From Amblyornis subalaris (lineage: Eukaryota > Chordata > Aves > Passeriformes > Ptilonorhynchidae), in assembly GCA_018881555.1 (NCBI GenBank), contig JACAXG010000002.1, positions 19,357,183 to 19,421,182 of the forward strand: DNA of 64,000 bases, given 5' to 3'. Within the stretch, counting starts at the first letter, position 1. Every line of letters starts with the position of its first letter. Below are positions 52,031 through 64,000 of this stretch, piece after piece. The translations under genes were made by a program, and so were the position numbers. The notes below the pieces were generated by a model. It searched no databases. It was not told the DNA's origin and saw nothing but the letters and a program-made list of their open reading frames with translations.

Positions 52031-54857
52031 AATAGAGGTTTCTCTGTTTCTTGTATTCAAGACAAAAAGGCAAGTGCAGGATTGGATGGTAATCTGGAGC
52101 AGACAGGGAGGGTTTCAATGAAAACGACTGTTCTGTGATACACCTCATGAAATACACAACTCCTGACAATTCAGGAGATCTGGAGATCCTGTCTGGAGTT
52201 TCTCCGTGTTTCACTGCACAAAAAGACAAAAAACTGAAGGCCACTGAAATTAAAAACTAGGTANACAGCACAGGGGACAGACTCAGATTTGTGGATTGTG
52301 TTGTAAAGGGAAAGGGACCTCTTGATAGGGAACAAACACACATAAGCCAGGGTAGCTGGGAGAGTCAGGTCAAATAAGCAACCACAAGCACATTCAGCAA
52401 AAAACCATGATATTGAGGAGAACATCAACTAAAGCAGAGGCTGTGAGAAGATGACCCTTTTCAATTGCCTATATGCTAATTACAGGAATCTGAAAAAAAT
52501 GGATAAACCTTCTCCTGCAAAGTAGCAATGTAAAATAATATTCCTGAAAAATAATAACTATATTTAGATTATTATAGTATTAACAGAAACAGCTGTAGCC
52601 AATTAAAAAAAATCCAAATGGAAGAGAGTGTTTCCAGGCCCTCTGTGTCACAAATGACACCTGTCTGGGTGACTGACAGCTTGGAAGTAAATAATCTTAG
52701 AGAATACAAGGATGATAGGCTTCTTCAAAACCTATACACACAAAATACAAAATCCCCCCTTCTGTTATTTATGCTGAAGACCTAGTGTCACTAGCACTAA
52801 AACATGCCTGTACTTTCCAAAGGGCTACAAACGACAAGTTACTAACTCCTAATTTCAAAGAAAGATTGCCCTTCCTAACCCTGTGAAATTAAGCTGTTGC
52901 CAATTAGTTAAATGAGTCATCTACAACACAGGCCTTGCAGCACCGAAGGGGACAGGAGCAGTTCACAGCATGATCACCACAACCTGAAGAGCTGAACTCC
53001 ACCACACACAGGCTAAACCCCACGGTGGTCACACAACCACTCACCCCACGTGCAGCAGGACCCACTCGCTTCCTGCCTCAGCCAGGAGCTGCAATGGGCA
53101 GGAGCTGCGGTGCTGGCACAAGCTCCACTCACCACCAGTCCCATGATGTAGCTACACCTGAACCGCCCGTGAGTCATACATGGTTGGGCAGAGGAGGGGG
53201 AGCATCCCTGCTCTAGACTTTGTCTCAGCAGAGAGGAAATGATCACAAACCAGAAGGTTACTGGTAGTTTAGACCGAAGAGAACCAACACTTCCTGTGCA
53301 AATAACTAACATTGTCTGCAATCAAATCCAGACCAGCAGAATTTTATGCAATATGTGAGCGTACGCTCTTTATAGATACATAAATTAAAATTCCAGTGCA
53401 TGCTTTCTGAGAAGCAATTTCACAAAACTAGAGCGAATGGGAGTCAAATCAGGCTGAAGGCAGAACATATAGAAAGCTGCTGACATCTGCAAACAGTTTA
53501 AGACATTTCCTAAATGCCTAAAGTGTTACAACCATGAAAATAGGCTAGATAAAAATAACACACAACGAAAAAACCCCAACAGCTGGGTTTACCAGGGAAG
53601 TGAAAAATATATAAAATGTGATATACAAAACTGATACATGAAAGGGGAAGGGGGAAAAGATAATAACAAGTAAAAAAGCTAAAATAAAGATTANATAGAG
53701 GAATCAAGAAGATACTAGAAAAAATAAAGGTGCATAAAATCAGATATACATTTTTTATTTTTCTAAGGAGATTATGAAAGATGAATCCTGAACAACAGAA
53801 ATTGTAGAATCGTTCATAACAATATGACAGCAGCAGGAGTTATTCAATAGGTATTTCTGATTAGCACACAGGTAAGAGGCTGGATGATCTGTTTATGATG
53901 AGATAATGAAATGGCTTCCCACCACAGTAGCCCCTGGAGAGGGGATGTTAAGCAGCAGATAAATGATTCTGGGTGATTCAGATTAGTTGCTAGAAATAAA
54001 CTTGTCTCAGAAGGTTTAGAGAGGTAGCCTTGGAGCTGCTACTGCATCTAAAGCAGTTCTGGGGCCCTGGGGAAGAATCANGGACAGGAGGAAGGCTCAT
54101 ATTGGGCTACTATTTGAGAAAGGTAAAAAGTAATTACAAGCCAGTTGGATGAGTTTTCAGTATTTTGCAGAGGATAGAACAACCAACATAAGTCTCAATT
54201 AATAATATTTTTAAAGCTCTGTAATTAAAGTCAATTAACTTGGCTTTAAGGAAAATAGATCCTGTCAAACTAATTTGATGTAATTTCTTGCAAAAATTAC
54301 AAGTTCACTTGAAGAAGGCAGCACTGTTAACAGTATTACAAGTCTAAGTCATTTAACTTGTTCTGTAGAATATCTTTATGAAGAAACTGAATGCTTTGAA
54401 GCCTGTATGGAGTGTCTCCATCTGTACATGGAGAGCAGAGCTCCATTGGTGGAGAGCACTGTATAAGCTCAGGCCAGAACCTTAAACCTATTTTATACTA
54501 AAGTCACTTTAGAGTCCACAATCATATTAGAAGTATTAAAAAGCTGATAAATCAAGGAAACCAATGTGTAACTGTAAATGGGAAGCTATTTATTAGGAAA
54601 CAGATGGGTTCCTATTGGTTTCCACAGGTATTGGTGCTCATCCCTTTACTATTTAATAGCCTTATCAGTCACCCGGTTTAAAGTTAAGTCATCGTGGTTA
54701 GACACGAGACTGTGGACAGCAGAAAACAAACTACAAAAGGACAAGCCTGACACAGAACAATTGGTGGCTGTAGAAAGATGGAAGAAACTAGTTTAGGTGT
54801 TAATATGGCCAAATAGAGAATCACTTTATCAGAATAAAGAACACAGGCCATACTTAC

Positions 54858-54992
54858 AGGATGAGAGGGAGAGAGAGGACTCTATCCTCCGAAGCAGAGA
54901 CTGAATATGAGACCCGGGGTCCTGGGAGGCAATCAGCTCGACATGAATTCCCCACGCCAGGCTGCGGCCAAAAGGGCTAATGTGAGCCTCAG
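54858..54992 (-). other. Exon-like block, candidate FYN 5' exon or exon of an unknown transcript
   Basis: 135 bp with a strong acceptor (catttgtttgtacag) and donor (CCT|gtaagtatgg) on the minus strand. It is more GC-rich and CpG-rich than its surroundings. One frame is fully open and reads EAHISPFGRSLAWGIHVELI then ASQDPGSHIQSLLRRIESSL. Spliced to the FYN start exon that frame hits TGA at the junction, so in FYN it would be untranslated leader; another frame has a three-codon upstream ORF. I do not recognise the peptide. It could also be a chance or conserved non-coding element. Confidence 0.4.
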
Positions 54993-57900
54993 CTGTACAA
55001 ACAAATGAAAATCAAAAGATGAGTAGGTAGGTTACGCTGCATTTGGTTCTCGTTCCTCTGCTCCATGAATAACATATCAGGTTCTGCTGCTCCATTTTAC
55101 AAAAAAAGTGTTGGAAAAATGGGNAGAGTGTTCAGGGAAGAGAAATTAAATGACTGAAAACACTGGGCAACAGAAGGCTTTGTTATAAACAAAAATCTTA
55201 GAGGGAATTTTGTTATTTTGTTCATAGTATAGCAATATTCATACACCGAATAAATTTGATAACAGTGGGCTCTAATCTAGCAAAGGTGGAAATTGCGTCA
55301 GGACTGAAAATTATTCCAATCCAGACTGTGAACATGCAAATTTTTTGTGCTTTTCCAGCAATGATCTGTTACTGGCAATTAACCAGTAATTAACCATTTA
55401 CACCACAGGTTATGACGTACTGCCCACCTCCACAAAGTCGTTGAAGTACCCGAGCTTGATTTAAAAAGCAGGCACACCCACACATCTTGGGTTAATTGTT
55501 ACAAAGCAGGAGCTCCTGCAGGTGAGATGTAGTGCCTTGCATAAAGCTGGACGTCAGCTGCGTGGTCACTGCACTTTGTGTTATGACCAAAAAACATTCC
55601 TTCTCCTCTCAGGACAGTAATCCTGGCAGCCTTCCTGCTCATACCTAACAAAACATCNCTGGGGAAACCCCAGTCTTTTGGGGAGGAGGTGCCATCTAAG
55701 TACGGATGACACCCAAGTGTCTGTCTTCTGCAGGATCTGCAGGCAGCCTCTCTCAACTCACAGCACCTGGCTCCACACAAAACCTCACTGTACAAAGTTC
55801 CTTGCACTGAGATGCCAAGGAAACCACTTTTAGGAAACCAATGGGTGTTATTACAGCTCTGCCGCTGAGGAAGCACCTGTGACTCCTTGTTTCAGCAATT
55901 CACTTCATCTGCTGCCTGCCACTTGGGACCTCATCCCAGGGATCTGCCTGCGATCTCATCCCAGCATCCCCCAGCCACAGAAGGTGACCTCAGAGAATTA
56001 TTCTGAGGGAAAGTCCTCCATACCTCATAGATATTTCCTCTCCCAAATTCACCCTTTCAGGATGAACCGGTGGACTAGCTACCTTCTTCAGGAAAACAAG
56101 TAAGTGCCTTTAAGCAGAGTGAGTGGATGTGAGCACTACTTCTGCAGGCACCTCCCAGGTCACTCAGGACATCCATGTGTCTTCTCCTTCCCTTTCTCCA
56201 AGCCGAGGGAACTGGCTGCTGCCAAGACAGCTTTCGTCTATCTGTCCCAAGGCTTGGGTTGGGCAGGTGGTTTCCTAAGGACAATGTATTCAGCTGTGGG
56301 GCCCTGGCGACCGAATTTGCTTCATCCCACAGCCTGCCAACATTCAAATTTGGTGTTTTTTAAGGAGGCAGTGCAAGCTTTTGTGCGTGCTGTCTGTCTT
56401 AACCTGGGCCTTTGGCCAGAAAGTATTAATCCTATCAATGTGCAGGAGTGGGAAGGCTGGAAGTGTTTGATTTGTGCCAGTTGCTGGCATCGTCTCATTT
56501 TAAGCTTCTGGAATGAACCCACTTATGACTGAATGCTGCAGTGTAAATTCTGCAAATATAACAGATAAAATAATCCCAATTACTTGAGCTCAGGACTAGT
56601 TCACATATGCCACTCCAGAGATTTAGAAGGCGTTATTTCATACAAACATCTAATTACATTTAATTATGATTCTACAGATATTTTTATGTTCAACAGGTGG
56701 GAAAAATATGTTTTTCAAACTTTTGGTTACCCTCAGCCTGCTAAAACACAGCATGCACAGCATAGTAAAATCTCGCTGCTATGTTACAAACATAAAAGAA
56801 ACATCTCATCTTCAGTAAACGTGCCAGTACAAAGCTTCTGCAGAGTGAATTTTTGCAAGAAAGTTTGTAAAAATTTTAGGGAGGAAAAAGGCCTGTTCAA
56901 GCATGGTGTCTATGTACATATATGTGCACATGAATTCACATCCCCCTCACTTCATCTCTGCTACACCCGGTATTGCTATCAACAGTTCTCAAGACTCAAA
57001 ATTGTGATTGGCAACTCTTTAGTCACTAATAGAGCAAAAGTTTAGGGAAAGCTGACCTAGGACAAGGTTGCAGAGCTGCTAATAAAAGATGAATCAGAGC
57101 CTGCAAAAGTACAGTTTGAATTGTGCATTTTTGCATCTTTATACTTCCTGGCCTCCTGTATGCATTTTTCTCCCTCTTCCTCTGGCACAACCCCAGCTAC
57201 ATCCGATAGCATGAGGATGTTCTGTTAAGCACATGTGCAACCGTGTTTTTAAGCCTTGTAAAGGCTTATGTCAAAAGATGTATCAAGGATCACATAGGCT
57301 AGAATCCAGAAACAGAATTTTACAGATGGAGTAACTGTGATAATCTTCCTAAACATACATGATAGAAACTACATAGAAGCAAAGAGCTTTAATACATGGA
57401 TTTTAAAAAATCTTTTTTTTGAAATATTACAAAATAAATCAGATGCAAGGCTTGTCCTTTTATTCCAGACACACAGACACAGAATTAAATGGGAGAATGT
57501 GAGACTAACCATCCCATCTGCCTTTGTAATTCACCCAGACTAGACACAGAAATGCTATGGAATTTAATGCAATGAACCCCAGAAGTGTCACTTTCACAAA
57601 TCTCAAGAGGCATCATTGACCTGAGGCTGGCTGCAGTTTCTGCCCCAATTCCAGTTTAATGTATTCCAGTCTGACCCTCAAGCGACAGTGCTGCTGGAGA
57701 ACACGCTAAGAAACAAATGCAGGCAATTGCTTTGACATAATTCTTTTGGACGCAGGCAGATCGAATGTGCTGATGTCAACAGAGACCAGAAAAGAGTTTT
57801 ATCCAATCTCCTTTCCTCACCGAAGAAAACAATGAGGGAAAACAAAGCACAACCCAAACCCTAGCCAAACACATGCCCACCTCCCAGCAGCAATACTGAT

Positions 57901-59227
57901 AAATGCTGTCTAAGAAAGGGAGAACCAAGACAAACACTTCTAAAGTAGCAATTGTGTGTATACACAGCATTTAATTTATAGCTTAAATTTACATGACTTG
58001 TATATATAATTGGCTCTTTGCACATAACATGCATGAATTCTATACAAGACATTAACTTAAAACCCCAGGAACAGCCTAATGCAGTACATTCAAAAGAGTT
58101 CTAACATAGTGCCCTCACGTTAAAGAAAACCACTCTTCCCTTTCTCATATTCTTCTAAAATTTAGGGGGCTGCATGGACATGCTTTCAATATAATTGTCA
58201 GGACAAAACCTTCCTGCCTTGCCACTCACTTAAATATCAAAGCTCCAGCAACTCTGAGGCTGCATCATTTGAAGTCAGGGAACATTGAGGCAACACTGAT
58301 TTTTTTCGGCACAGGGACAGCAAGAACAGAAGCTGGGAACAATTTTTTTCCATGGGAAAGATATGGTAGGAACCAGATCAAGGATGCCACAATGTCTATC
58401 CTGAGAATAAAAGACTAAGCTAAAGATTTTCTTCTCCACCTGGTTGCTGTTGCTCCTGAAATAATTTCTGTAAAAAGGAGAAACCCCCCCCCGCATCAAT
58501 GGTACAGTTTTTCAGAACTCATGAGGGAAAATACTAGGGTTGAACATGGCTCATCCCTCAACTTTATACAATAAAAACAAAACAAAAAAGCAGATCCCAA
58601 GCTCATTTCCTCCCCTCTCTTTTACTTCCTCTCCTATGAAAGGCTTCCACCTCTGCTACTCACAATTCTTCTTTTCTCCGATTCCTCCAGCTCCTCCCCC
58701 ATCAGTCNGTACAGAAAGATTGTCTGCAATGGTATAATGCAAAAACCAGATGAGATACTTAAGGCTTCCCCTTTCTTTGTGCCTGGAGTATTTCCAAGAA
58801 GAGAAAGTCTTGTGAGGATTCTCACTTTGCTCTTCTGCAGCTACTTGTGTGGGTCACTCTACCACAATAAAAGCCTGCATCTGTTATCTGACCATGATCG
58901 AGAGACAGACAAAAATTACTGTTTTTAATGTCCGTAAGAAGTGCGGTCTGAGGGAAGAGTGATCATATACAACAGCCACTGAAGCTACCTGATGTGGAAC
59001 ATTAAACCACCCCTACACAAAGTAAAAACAGACTTTTGTCCTTTCTCTGCCACTCTTTATGTGACCTGCCCCCAGAATGCGGCCACAAGTTGCGGTCCAC
59101 AGTTTGGCTGAGCATCAGAAGCCGCAGAATCTTTTCCTCTGTGTTGGGACTGGCGTAAATGTTGCAGTGTTCAGGCAATAAGGATTTTAAGACCACCATT
59201 CATCAGGAATTATAAACAATTTAGTCA

Positions 59228-59462
59228 TAAAATCATAGAATGGTTTGGGTTGGAAAGGACCTTAAAGACCATCTAGTTCCAAGCCTCCAGCATGGGCAGG
59301 GACATCTTCCTGGAGCAACTGGACCAGGTTGCTCAAAACCCCATCCATCCTTGCCCTGAACATTTCCAGGGATGGGGCATCCACAACTTCTCTAGGCAAC
59401 CTGTTCCCACACCTCACCATCCTCACAGTAAAGAATTTCTTCCTGGTATCTCACCTAAACGT
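59228..59462 (-). mobile_element. CR1 LINE 3' end, inverted
   Basis: On the plus strand it reads as a reversed CR1 3' end: atcatagaatggtttgggtt, ggaaaggaccttaaagacca, atttccagggatggggcatc and the gtaaagaatttcttcctgg block. It abuts the opposite-strand CR1 starting at 59466. Confidence 0.9.
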
Positions 59463-59465
59463 ACC

Positions 59466-60382
59466 TTGTTCAAGACCTTTATTAACGGCATAGGCAGTGG
59501 GATTGAGTGCACCCTCAGCAAGCTTGCGGATAACACCAAGCTGAGTGGTGCCACTGACGTGCTGGAGGGAAGGGATGGCATTCAGAGGGATCTAGACAGG
59601 CTTAAGAGGTGGGACTGTGTGAACCTCATGAAGTTCAACAAGGCCAAGTGCAAGGTCTTGCACCTGGGTCAGGGAAATCACCAGCATCTGTACAGACTGG
59701 GGGATGAAGGAACTGCCCTGCAGAGAAGTACTTGGGGGTACAGGTGGATGAAAAATTAGGTATCAGCTGGCATCATGTGACTCCAGCCCAGAAAACCAGC
59801 TGAATCCTGGGCTACATCAAAAGCAGCATGGCTAGCAGGTGAAGGGAGGTGATTCTGTCCCTCTACTCTGCTCTGGTGAGATCCAACTTGGAGTGCTGCA
59901 TCCAGCTCTGGGGTGCTCAGCACAAGACCTTGGACCTGTTGGAGCAGGTCCAAAGGAGAGTCATGAAGATGATCAGAGGGCTGGAACACCTCTCCTATGA
60001 AGACAGGATGAGAGACTTGGGGTTGTTCAGCATGGAGTAGACTGCAGGAAGACTTTATAGCAGCCTTAAAGGAAGCTTATAAGAAACATGAAGAGAAACT
60101 CTTTACCAGGACCCATAATGACTTTTTTTTTTTTTAAATTCAGTTTTAAACTGAAAAAGGGTAGATTTAAACTGGATATGGGAAGAAATTTTTACAATGA
60201 GAGTGGTGACACTCAAACAGATTGCCTAGAGAAGTTGCAGGTGTCCCATTGCTGGAAATGTTTAATGTTAAATTGGATGGGGCTTTGAGCAACCTAGTCT
60301 AGTGGCAGGTGTCTCTGTCCAGGGCAAGAGTGTTGGAGTAGATGAACTTTAAAAGTTCTTCCAACCTAAACTATTCTATGAG
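59466..60382 (+). mobile_element. CR1 LINE fragment, about 0.9 kb, with reverse-transcriptase remnant
   Basis: Starts inside the reverse-transcriptase domain: FINGIGSGIECTLSKLADNT then KLSGATDVLEGRDGIQRDLD. The catalytic motif is ADN rather than ADD, a loss of a catalytic Asp. It continues through CIQLWGAQHKTLDLLEQVQR, a poly-T interruption at 60123-60136 and a CR1 tail ending at ccaacctaaactattctatg. Confidence 0.92.
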
Positions 60383-62704
60383 TGGTGGTTCTGTTATGGA
60401 ATTGGATTTTCACCTCTGTGGTTCCTACCACAAAACAGAGCTGGTGCAGTTCATGAAGCTGTGACCTAATGGTGTTGTAAGAGAATGTGTGGAATATGGG
60501 TACAAACCCATATCACTGTAGACAGAGATAAAGAAAGCACATGCACTCACACATGAAGAAGAGAGGATAAGATACCTACATGGTTCTGTCTAAATGCATA
60601 AATGATACAAAACAAAAAGCAAGAACCAAATGCACTCATATCTTCACATTGTCTTTGGTGTGAAGAGTCAGTCTATTATTTCTTCCTTATTGTAAATTGT
60701 TGTTATGACAATCAGAGCAGTTGTTATGTAGTTCACTCTCTCTGTCTTTTCAGAGCATGAGAGATCCGCTCATCTGCAGTCTTCCAATACTTCCCTCTAA
60801 GCATGCTTCTCTGACTCCAGTTTTCAGCAACAGCAGATTATTTGTTGTTTGGCTACTGCAGGCTGTGACAATATTTTTACAACAGGAAATGTGTGCTCCA
60901 TACATAAGAAGACTACACTTACAAGAAATAACGCAGGAAAGTGATCTAATTTCTCTTCTGCTTCCTTCCTTCTGCAGTGTGCTGCATTGAGATGTTTGTT
61001 CCAATACACAGATATCAGTTCAAGGCCAAGATTTTATTTACCCTGATTGTACAAAACAAGCCAGCACTTAAACTGCAACTCAAACACCTCACACGGTTGT
61101 GCTGCATTCACGTTCATGTCAGTGATTTAGGTAAGTGGGCTTAAAATGTCTCTTTTCAAGGTTATTGAGCCTCTCTTATATCCATGGCTGGATACTTGTG
61201 TATCAGTGCTATAGTTTCAAAACTTCTGTGACTAAAGAACACTTTCCAAAAGTGCAAACAGTACGTCAAGCAGAAAATGTCAACTTTGAAGTGAACCTCA
61301 GTATTGCAGACTAAGAAAATGTCCATTGTGCTGCATTTAGGGAAAAGAGCACAACCTCTTCACAAAGCACTGCACTCACCCATGGATGTTACTCAGCTAC
61401 CACTGCTGAACAAAGAAATCTGAGTTAACTGCTATGCTTCGCTTCTTTGCTTTTGGAAAACCGGTTTTTAATTTAGGAAGTCTGAGGTAGCCTTTTAAGA
61501 GGAAACTTTAAAGTGTTCTCCTATACTTATCCTATTTATTACTGAGACTGACAATACATGTATATAATAAATTATAAATGGCCACATGCTACTGCCTCCT
61601 GTCTGCAAGCTAAAAGCTGGCAAGAGACTCTATACTGCTACAGGGGCAAATCTACATCAGGCAAGTTGCTGAATTTGGGAAGTTATGAGCACCAGTGGAT
61701 TCACAAGCTGACCNGTCAGTGCTGACTGCTCAATGACAAAGTTCTTGGAGAGATAAACAGATGGGTCAGGAAAGGACAGAACTCTGAATTGGATTGCATA
61801 GCTGTAGAAAAAACATCTGAGTTCATTTGTTCTCTATCTCCCATGCTAAAAACTATCAGACCTTTAAAACCCTCCCCACNGTATCCTGCATTTTTTGTGA
61901 GATAACAGGACTCTTTCATATTTATGTGTTAGAGAGGTATATAAAATACAAATAAAATCGTGGGATACTTCCAAAAGTTATGTTTGTCTTGTTTATGATG
62001 TCAGTAGTGTATTCTTCTGGTGAGGCAATATTGACTCCGAAAAGCAGAAGATTTCCCTATGGCTGGGCTGCAGCCTCTGCTTTTTGTTTGCATTTGGGCA
62101 CTTAACCATCTTCACTGAAGANGAAGCGTGAAAAATGAGGCTCCATGTTTCCTTTTGTATACATTTTTTTCCAGAGCAGTTTTTCAGATGCCGGGAGCAT
62201 AAATGTAAGCAAAAGAAAACAGTCCCAACCTTGTCAGCTTCCCAGAACTATATTCTGTATGCTGGTGCTTCTGTTTTCTTGCAAGTTCAGCACTGCTTCA
62301 ATGGCAGCACCCTGGATTCCCCCTGCCCCCAACAAGTGATACATATTAGTACATCTGTTTTTTCTGTAAAGTCTTTCTGCATTCTTTGCAGGGCACAGGA
62401 AGGATGTGGGCTCCTTTTCACATTCAAATGAGGCAAATTAGCCTTTGCCTGGTTCCTTCAGTATAATGCTTATTTTACATTTAAGCGTGAGAAAAAGAGA
62501 GGAAATAAACCCCAATATGTTAGGTGGGTTACATGTTTCATTTTGCTACAAGCCTCACTGAGCCTTCTTTTGCAAACTGCTTTCCACAGGACATAATTTC
62601 AGGATGATAGTTTAATTAGTTCAATAGTTTAATTATGTAAAATGACCAAACAGTCTGCACAAAGAAATAGCCGCCACAGACACATTAAACATGAGAAAAA
62701 GCTG
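60383..62704. other. Unannotated stretch between two CR1 copies
   Basis: About 2.3 kb of AT-rich sequence. I see no repeat family, exon-like block or RNA gene. Confidence 0.6.
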
Positions 62705-63455
62705 AAAATGCCAACCTGAATCAGCAGGGTTCAAGCAATCCAGGGCTGATCAGCTAGAAAGCAGCACTGCAGGAGAAAATCTGAGTGTCCCAGTGGAAAC
62801 TAAATTGAACATGAGCCAGCAATGCTCCCTTATGGCAAAGGTGGCCATTAGCCTCCTGGCTTGCATTAGAAAAAGCACTTTCAGCAGGTTGAGAAATACG
62901 ATCCTTCCGCTGTATTCAGCACTGGTAAGACATGACTGGAGTGCTGGATTCAGTTTAGGGATCCCTGAAAATTTGGGGCTTCCTGGTACAGAAGCTATAT
63001 GGACTTATTTGAGCAGATCCAGTAAAAGGTCCACAAAGATGGTTAATAGTTGAGAACATCCATCCTATTAGGAAAGGCTGAGAGAGCTGGGATTCTTTGG
63101 CCTGGAGAAGAGAAGGCTCAGGACAATCTTATCAATGTTTATAAATATCTCATGGGAGGCCATAAATGACACAAGGCAAGACCTCACAGTGGTGTCCAGT
63201 GACTGGCAATGGGCACAAATTAAAATACAGGAAATGTTGTTTAAACATAAGAAAAAAACTTTTGTACTGTGAGGGTGTTGAACAGTGGCACAGGTTGCTC
63301 CGAGAGGCTGTAGAGTCTCCATTGTTGGAGATATCCAATCCCCAGCTGGATATGACTCTGAGACACCAACTTTAAGTTGGCCCTGGTTTGAGCAGAGGGG
63401 TGGAGTAGATGACTTCCAGATGCCCTTTCTAAGCCCAGCAATTTGTGATTCTGCC
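62705..63455 (+). mobile_element. Old, diverged CR1 LINE fragment
   Basis: CR1 blocks are recognisable but decayed: aacatgagccagcaatgctc, cagcactggtaagacatgac, gagagctgggattctttggc, a tggcacaggttgctccgaga segment and a tail gtggagtagatgacttccag to caatttgtgattctg. Stops occur in every frame. Confidence 0.85.
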
Positions 63456-64000
63456 AGGTCATATGAAGATCTGCTGCACTTATAAAAGTCCTCCTCTCAC
63501 TCCTCTAAGAAGATAGAGACAAACGCCACAATTCAGTAAGGTAGCAAAAGCATGGTATACATTTTGCAGGGAAAAGGTGTGGTTCAAATTTCTGCTCTTT
63601 TAGAGCTTATGCCCCAATCCAAGTGGTAAAGCTAAGGGATGGGATGCAAGAAAAACCAAACAACTGCTTGGTAAACTGTGCTTTACCACAGACAGTTAGC
63701 ACTAGGTGGAAATTCAGTGCACTTTTTACAACAACTTCTTGCTCACTTAATGCACCCTATGCACAAGGTAACACACTCCACATGGAGAACAGAGAATGAA
63801 GTATTCAGGTACTGTAAATTTACACTTGGCTTTACTGACAGCAATCTCCTCAGGCAACAAGCCCTTAGCTCTGTTGACAGTCGTGTGCCAGATTTGACAG
63901 GTTTTACTGAGAGACCTGGAAGAAATTTTGACACATCTGCTAATGCATGAAGTGCTCTGTCCATCTCAGTTGCCATCCTTATCCACAGTTCTAGGATGCA

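Larger units (their letters stand above)
41270..64000. other. Region 5' of the FYN start exon: presumed 5' intron and flank
   Basis: The start exon is preceded by a splice acceptor, so this sequence should be intron plus possible untranslated exons. It holds CR1 fragments (42940-44266, 59228-59462, 59466-60382, 62705-63455), an LTR piece (51812-52030), small repeats and an exon-like block (54858-54992). No CpG-island promoter is visible. Many short open frames lack family motifs; the longest without a repeat is 45197-45688 (plus), Lys-rich and AT-rich, not convincing as a gene. In the gaps between the listed elements I see nothing specific. Confidence 0.7.

Noticed and set aside
59228..60382. 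Twin-priming inversion of a single CR1 insertion
   Set aside because: Twin priming inverts the 5' part, but here the inverted piece is itself a CR1 3' end, so two separate copies are needed.
41270..64000. FYN promoter or CpG island inside the window
   Set aside because: No long GC-rich, CpG-dense segment was found. The mildly GC-rich stretch at 49480-49700 is too short and weak.

Overview
The window is bird genomic DNA carrying most of one gene: FYN, a Src-family tyrosine kinase, on the minus strand. The avian call rests on seven recognisable CR1 LINE fragments, several ending in the ATTCTGTG-type CR1 tail, and on LTR relics of families I recognise as common in bird genomes. I cannot name the species. 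Single N bases are scattered through the window.

The FYN coding part is complete. Transcription runs right to left, from the start codon at 41258 to the stop at 2541. Eleven coding-exon positions were placed by splice signals and peptide continuity: 247, 97, 99, 104, 150, 165 (or 156), 180, 77, 154, 132 and 209 nt. Position six exists as two tandem alternatives, exon 7A (28129..28293, FynB type) and exon 7B (27502..27657, FynT type). The sum is 1614 nt (537 aa) with 7A or 1605 nt (534 aa) with 7B, the known vertebrate FYN isoform lengths. The key sites fall at their usual residue numbers: Gly2/Cys3/Cys6, SH2 Arg176, Lys299, Asp390, DFG408-410, Tyr420 and Tyr531.

Layout from the left: 1..2540 is probably the 3' UTR and downstream flank; 2541..2749 is the last coding exon; 2750..13108 is the largest intron, with CR1 and LTR relics and an inverted repeat; 13109..13240, 21626..21779, 21882..21958 and 23754..23933 encode most of the kinase domain; 27502..28293 holds the exon 7B/7A pair; 30673..35169 encodes SH2, 36278..40467 encodes SH3, and 41012..41269 encodes the start and the unique N-terminal domain. 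From 41270 to 64000 no gene is certain. This is presumably FYN 5' intron and flank, with five CR1 or LTR relics and one exon-like block at 54858..54992 that could be a 5' exon. No CpG-island promoter is visible, so the main promoter is probably beyond the right edge.

No novel multi-gene system was found. The points most worth checking are two UGCAUG motifs at exon 7B, the exon-like block at 54858..54992, a sense-oriented LTR poly(A) signal in the last intron, a GC-rich open block at 17410..17727, and inverted repeats that could fold in the transcript.
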